NCBI GenBank assembly: GCA_016791285.1
Contig: JAEUMX010000358.1
Location: forward strand, 1-9,297
Reading direction: 5' to 3'
DNA: 9,297 bases
From: Burkholderiales bacterium
GTDB lineage: Bacteria > Pseudomonadota > Gammaproteobacteria > Burkholderiales > JAEUMW01
Each line of letters starts with the position of its first letter. Within the stretch, counting starts at the first letter, position 1. Shown here in pieces: positions 6,384-9,297 of this stretch. A program made the translations under genes and the position numbers. Below the pieces are notes generated by a model. The model was not told the origin of the DNA, made no database searches, and saw only the letters and a list, made by a program, of their open reading frames with translations.

Positions 6384-7130
6384 ATGAATCACCACGCCAG
6401 GCTTCTTGCCACGACCACGGCTGCCGTTGTGCTCGCCGGATGCGCCGCCACGCATACGATGATCGCAAAGAAGGACCTCGACGTGCAGGCACGCACCTCG
6501 ACCGCGATCTTCGTCGACCCGGTGGCTAAAGAACGTCGCACCATCTATCTCGACGTGAAAAGCGGCGTCATGGAGTTCGATCGGCGCCGCTTCAAGCAGT
6601 TCGTCGTCCAGCAGTTCACGGTGGCGAACGACAACGGCTATCGCATCGTCGACGATCCAGACCAGGCGCAGTTCCTGATGGTCGCCTACGTGCTGAACCT
6701 CGAGAAGGCGAGTCCCACCGCGGCGCAGATGGCGCTGAATCAAGGCTACACGGGCGGCGCCATCGCCGGGGGTGCAATCATCGGCGCTGCGGCGACGCAA
6801 ACGTGGAGCGGAGCCGGCGTCGGCGGCCTGGTGGGCGGTGCCGCGGAGCTCATCTCGGGTGCCGCGGTGAAGGACGTCACTTACATGCTGGTGACTGACG
6901 TGCAGATCCAGGAGAAAGCGCCCAAGGGCGTGCTGGTACGCAAGGACACGCGCATCGACACGAAGGTGTCGGACGCCGGGGCGGCGCGGCAGACGAGCTC
7001 GGAGGTCAGCATGCGCAAGGAGTACCGCACGCGCATCGTGACGACGGCGAACAAGGTCAACCTGGAACTGCCCGAAGCCGAGGAGCTCATGTTCAAGAAG
7101 ACCGCCTACTCGATGGCGGGCTTCTTCTAG
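6384..7130 (+). CDS. traT: TraT-like outer-membrane lipoprotein (complement-resistance family)
   Basis: TraT is an outer-membrane lipoprotein, best known from F-type plasmids, that mediates surface exclusion and serum resistance. The start is ATG 6384 with GGAGG at 6375-6379. The product is 248 residues, close to the F-plasmid protein's size. A lipoprotein signal ends in the lipobox LAGC with the lipidated Cys20. Family hallmarks follow in order: TIYLDVK, a YRIVDDPDQAQF segment, NQGYTGGA leading into a Gly-rich segment (121-161), VKDVTYMLVTDVQIQE (162-177), and YRTRIVTTANKVNLEL (214-229). The usual plasmid-transfer neighbours are absent. The partner here is the Tyr-rich exported protein upstream, so the role may be envelope protection rather than conjugation. 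The symbol denotes family resemblance. Confidence 0.88.
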   Translation: MNHHARLLATTTAAVVLAGCAATHTMIAKKDLDVQARTSTAIFVDPVAKERRTIYLDVKSGVMEFDRRRFKQFVVQQFTVANDNGYRIVDDPDQAQFLMVAYVLNLEKASPTAAQMALNQGYTGGAIAGGAIIGAAATQTWSGAGVGGLVGGAAELISGAAVKDVTYMLVTDVQIQEKAPKGVLVRKDTRIDTKVSDAGAARQTSSEVSMRKEYRTRIVTTANKVNLELPEAEELMFKKTAYSMAGFF

Positions 7131-7132
7131 AG

Positions 7133-7260
7133 CGATCGCCGCTAGAAAGCTATGTAGTGTGAATGTACGGAGGCCGCCGGGCGGAGGGAGGCCAGTTGTC
7201 GACATCGTGGAAACGGAGACGCTGGACGCTTGTGCCACGCCGAGGAACGCCCGTTTGAAT
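7133..7260 (+). pseudogene. Decayed copy of the repeat-borne small ORF
   Basis: Read in the frame of the intact ORF, the sequence gives RSPLESYVV and then a TGA where copy B has an Arg codon (CGA). A single base is then missing (TACGGAGG here against TACCGGAGG), shifting the frame. There is no start codon. The remaining similarity includes GGCCAGTTGTCG-CATCGTGGAA. No protein can be made. The 3' boundary is approximate. Confidence 0.65.
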
Positions 7261-7353
7261 GTCGACCGGGGGGTAGCCCCGACGTAAGCATGCCCCTTGG
7301 CAGGGACGAAGGGAGGCAGCCATTCATCACCGTCGCCGACGTGGTCGTCGACG
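7133..7353 (+). repeat. Dispersed repeat, copy C (decayed)
   Basis: It begins with CGATCGCC at 7133, two bases after the traT-like stop codon, and matches the core of copies A and B (TAGAAAGCTATGTAGTG). The distal parts 7274-7303 and 7323-7353 match copy B, with a deletion of some 40 bases between them that removes the purine-rich start region. It lies immediately upstream of the RTX gene. The first part of the repeat, with the GGGACAGGTCCC hairpin and the small-ORF start, is missing. Confidence 0.82.
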
Positions 7354-7419
7354 CGTGCAGGAGGACTGGGACTCGCGAGTATTGTCAACGGGATTACTTA
7401 ACAAGCAGGAGAAACGAAA

Positions 7420-8937
7420 ATGGCAATAATCCAAGGTACCGACGCAAGTGAAAGACTGGACGGGACCGCCGCCAGAGATAACATCGATGGACGTGGCGGC
7501 GCGGACATCATCTATGGGTTTGGCGATGTCGATAACCTTTACGGCGGCTTGGGCGACGATACGATTTACGGGGGGGACGGCAACGACACCCTTGACGCCT
7601 TCACCTTGTTGGGTAAGGGTGCCGACAGTATGATCGGTGGACTCGGTGATGATCGTTACTGCGTCGAAAACGTCGGCGATACCGTTATCGAGTTGGCTGG
7701 GCAAGGGATTGATGAGGTTTGGTCCACTATTTACTCGTACACCCTGCCAGCGAACGTCGAAAACCTGGAACTCCGTGCAAATGATTCAGCCATCGGCATT
7801 GGCAACGCGCTCGCTAACGAAATCATCGGTAACGACTTCGCCAATAGAATCTCAGGACTCGATGGCAATGATAGCTTGCTTGCGTACGGTGGGGACGACA
7901 CGCTGGACGGAGGAAACGGAGACGACACGCTGGACGGCGGGCGCGGCAACGATGCGCTCTACGGAGGGGGCGGCAACGACACCCTAGACGGCGGCGACAA
8001 CGGTGCCGACTCTATGACGGGGGGCACGGGCAATGACACCTACTTCGTAGACAACATAGGCGACAAGGTGATTGAGCTTGCCGCCCAGGGCACCGATACG
8101 GTGTCCTCGAAGATCACCTACACCTTGACGGCGAACGTCGAAAACCTCACGTTGACCACCAGTGCTCTGATCAACGGCACCGGCAACGGGTTGGCAAATG
8201 TCATTACCGGCAACGCCGCTAGGAACGTGCTTTCGGGACTGGACGGCGATGATACCCTCAACGGGGGAGTTGGCGCGGATTCGATGATCGGCGGAAAGGG
8301 AAACGACAAGTACTACGTCAATGAGCGGGGGGACATCGTCATCGAATCTGCTGGCGAAGGGACCGATGCGGTGATCGCGTCGACCTCCTGTGTATTGGCG
8401 CCAAACGTCGAGAACCTGACGCTGACGGGCAGTCTCGGATTCGACGGCACTGGCAACACGGTCGCAAATGTGATCACAGGTAACGATAAGTCGAACGTCC
8501 TCTCTGGGCTCGCCGGCAACGACACACTCAACGGCCTGGCTGGCAGCGACACGCTGCTGGGCGGGGCGGGCGCGGATGTACTCATCGGCGGACTCGGCGT
8601 GGATCGCTTCGACTTTGACGCGGTTAGCGATTCCACCTCCGCAGCGCGGGACGCAATCCGGGCGGGCGGGGGGGCGATCGCCTTCGAGGGGGCCGGGGTC
8701 AGCGGGGGAGATGTGATCGATCTCTCGGGCATCGACGCGAACACCAATGTGGGAGGCGATCAGGCGTTCGCATCTGGCTTCGGTATCGGTTTGGGCCAGA
8801 TCTCCCTCGTCAGCTCGGGGACGACAACCCTTGTGCGAGGAAACGTGGACGGCGATCCAGACTTCGAGTTCGTGCTCGCAATCGAGGATGGTTCAGTGCT
8901 CGCCTCAGCCTATAAGGCGGCAGACTTCATTCTTTAG
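7420..8937 (+). CDS. RTX calcium-binding repeat protein, probably type-I-secreted
   Basis: The start is ATG 7420 with AGGAG at 7407-7411. The 505-residue product is built almost entirely of RTX nonapeptide motifs (GGxGxDxLx), for example residues 34-59, 146-192, 273-294 and 363-394, which form Ca2+-binding beta-rolls. Between these lie three copies of a longer module: YxVxxxGDxVIE (80-91, 208-219, 298-309), then NVENLxL (112-118, 239-245, 329-335), then GxGN (126, 253, 343). The C-terminus (DVIDLSGIDAN-NVGGDQAF to NVDGDPDFEFVL) resembles the serralysin M10 C-terminal secretion region, but no HExxH protease domain is present. There is no N-terminal signal peptide, as expected for type I export. 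No ABC or membrane-fusion genes are in the window. Likely extracellular or surface-bound; the activity is unknown. Confidence 0.9.
   Translation: MAIIQGTDASERLDGTAARDNIDGRGGADIIYGFGDVDNLYGGLGDDTIYGGDGNDTLDAFTLLGKGADSMIGGLGDDRYCVENVGDTVIELAGQGIDEVWSTIYSYTLPANVENLELRANDSAIGIGNALANEIIGNDFANRISGLDGNDSLLAYGGDDTLDGGNGDDTLDGGRGNDALYGGGGNDTLDGGDNGADSMTGGTGNDTYFVDNIGDKVIELAAQGTDTVSSKITYTLTANVENLTLTTSALINGTGNGLANVITGNAARNVLSGLDGDDTLNGGVGADSMIGGKGNDKYYVNERGDIVIESAGEGTDAVIASTSCVLAPNVENLTLTGSLGFDGTGNTVANVITGNDKSNVLSGLAGNDTLNGLAGSDTLLGGAGADVLIGGLGVDRFDFDAVSDSTSAARDAIRAGGGAIAFEGAGVSGGDVIDLSGIDANTNVGGDQAFASGFGIGLGQISLVSSGTTTLVRGNVDGDPDFEFVLAIEDGSVLASAYKAADFIL
7894..7990 (+). repeat. 27-bp tandem units coding RTX nonapeptides
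   Basis: The 17-bp string GACGACACGCTGGACGG occurs exactly at 7894-7910 and 7921-7937. Two more diverged units follow, spaced by 27 bp or multiples of it. Each 27 bp encodes one GGxGxDxLx calcium-binding repeat. The near-identity at DNA level, beyond what protein conservation needs, suggests recent local duplication. This block accounts for the longer spacing between the first and second large modules of the protein. Confidence 0.75.
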
Positions 8938-9017
8938 AAGATATTTTCAAGGCAGCACCCACGAGAGGCTGTTAGTCTCTTATCACTGAAGAGTTGACGA
9001 TTTTGGCAAAGAATTTG

Positions 9018-9297
9018 TCATCGTGCGGCTGCCAGAGCGGGGAGGATTTGGAACTGGGTGAGCGAGCATGCTGCGGCGATGGCAGCGCGCCCCAGGCGCG
9101 TGAGGTAGTAGCGGTAGTAGCGGCGGACGCGCTTGATCAGTCCAAGAGTACGCAGCCGATGCAACTGTCGAGACAGTGCCGAATCGCTCAAGGGTACGAA
9201 GGGTTTCACGTCGGCGCGGCGCAGCCCGTGGATGTTGAATTCGGGTCGTTGCAGGGCGCGCAGCAGCGCCTGCTCGGAGCGCTCGAAGAAGTTCAGC
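9018..9297 (-). CDS. Winged-helix (MarR-like) DNA-binding protein, C-terminal part (5' end outside window)
   Basis: The frame is open from the right edge to the TGA at 9020-9018, giving 92 visible residues beginning LNFFERSEQALLRAL. A GTG at 9209 could start a shorter ORF, but the upstream residues continue the domain, so it is internal. LSDSALSRQLHRLRTLGLIKRV looks like a helix-turn-helix recognition region, and YRYYLTRLGRAAI like the following wing. This pattern is familiar from the ends of longer proteins annotated as MarR-like or helix-turn-helix regulators; I cannot name the family. The Y-Y-R-Y-Y-L wing is rich in Arg and Tyr. It is convergent with the RTX gene, 80 bp apart, with no clear terminator between them. 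Confidence 0.6.
   Translation of the reverse strand, partial: LNFFERSEQALLRALQRPEFNIHGLRRADVKPFVPLSDSALSRQLHRLRTLGLIKRVRRYYRYYLTRLGRAAIAAACSLTQFQILPALAAAR

Noticed and set aside
4060..7353. Repeats as a CRISPR array
   Set aside because: There are only three copies, over 200 bp long and more than 1 kb apart, with genes between them and no cas genes.
6342..7388. Minus-strand 348-codon open frame opposite the TraT-like gene
   Set aside because: It is a shadow of a GC-rich coding sequence. The plus strand has lipobox, ribosome site and family motifs; the minus-strand product is low-complexity and His/Arg-rich.
8938..9017. Bidirectional terminator between the RTX and winged-helix genes
   Set aside because: Only a 4-bp GAGA/TCTC pairing near 8963-8979 is visible, too weak to call.

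Overview
The window is GC-rich and looks like accessory chromosomal DNA of a Gram-negative proteobacterium. A betaproteobacterium is my best guess, from the style of the IS21 transposase pair, a TraT-type outer-membrane lipoprotein and a type-I-secreted RTX protein. That placement is an inference; there is no rRNA or marker gene.

Layout. (1) Positions 1-1856 are the right part of an IS21-family insertion sequence: the C-terminal part of the transposase IstA, the complete AAA+ helper IstB, and a right end with two identical 19-bp repeats. (2) This end sits inside a minus-strand gene (1782-3902) for a large MalT-type (LAL/STAND) transcriptional regulator. The insertion cut off its C-terminus, where the LuxR-type DNA-binding domain would be, and replaced it with 24 residues read from the IS end. 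(3) From 3903 to about 8940 is a plus-strand series of genes for exported or surface proteins: an unrecognised secreted protein (4426-5046), a small Tyr-rich exported protein (6001-6354) coupled to a TraT-like lipoprotein (6384-7130), and an RTX calcium-binding repeat protein (7420-8937). (4) The right edge holds the C-terminal end of a minus-strand winged-helix protein (9018-9297), convergent with the RTX gene.

The most unusual structure is a dispersed repeat present in three copies (about 4060-4290, 5231-5680 and 7133-7353), each just upstream of one of the exported-protein units. The middle copy carries an intact 62-codon ORF with a plausible RBS. The first copy is truncated at the 3' end of that ORF. 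The third is decayed by a stop and a frameshift but keeps the repeat's distal hairpin and a 31-nt distal motif. The two better copies differ largely at synonymous or conservative positions, which suggests the small protein was under coding selection. The middle copy directly follows a relic of an IS3-family transposase (5112-5228). The region therefore looks like a patchwork built by insertion sequences and repeat spread.

How the genes work together: IstA and IstB move the IS21 element. The Tyr-rich protein and TraT-like lipoprotein form a two-gene unit 29 bp apart and probably act in the cell envelope. The RTX protein has no N-terminal signal peptide and would need a type I secretion system not encoded here. 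No regulatory link between the truncated LAL regulator and the surface genes can be shown, though they are divergently arranged.
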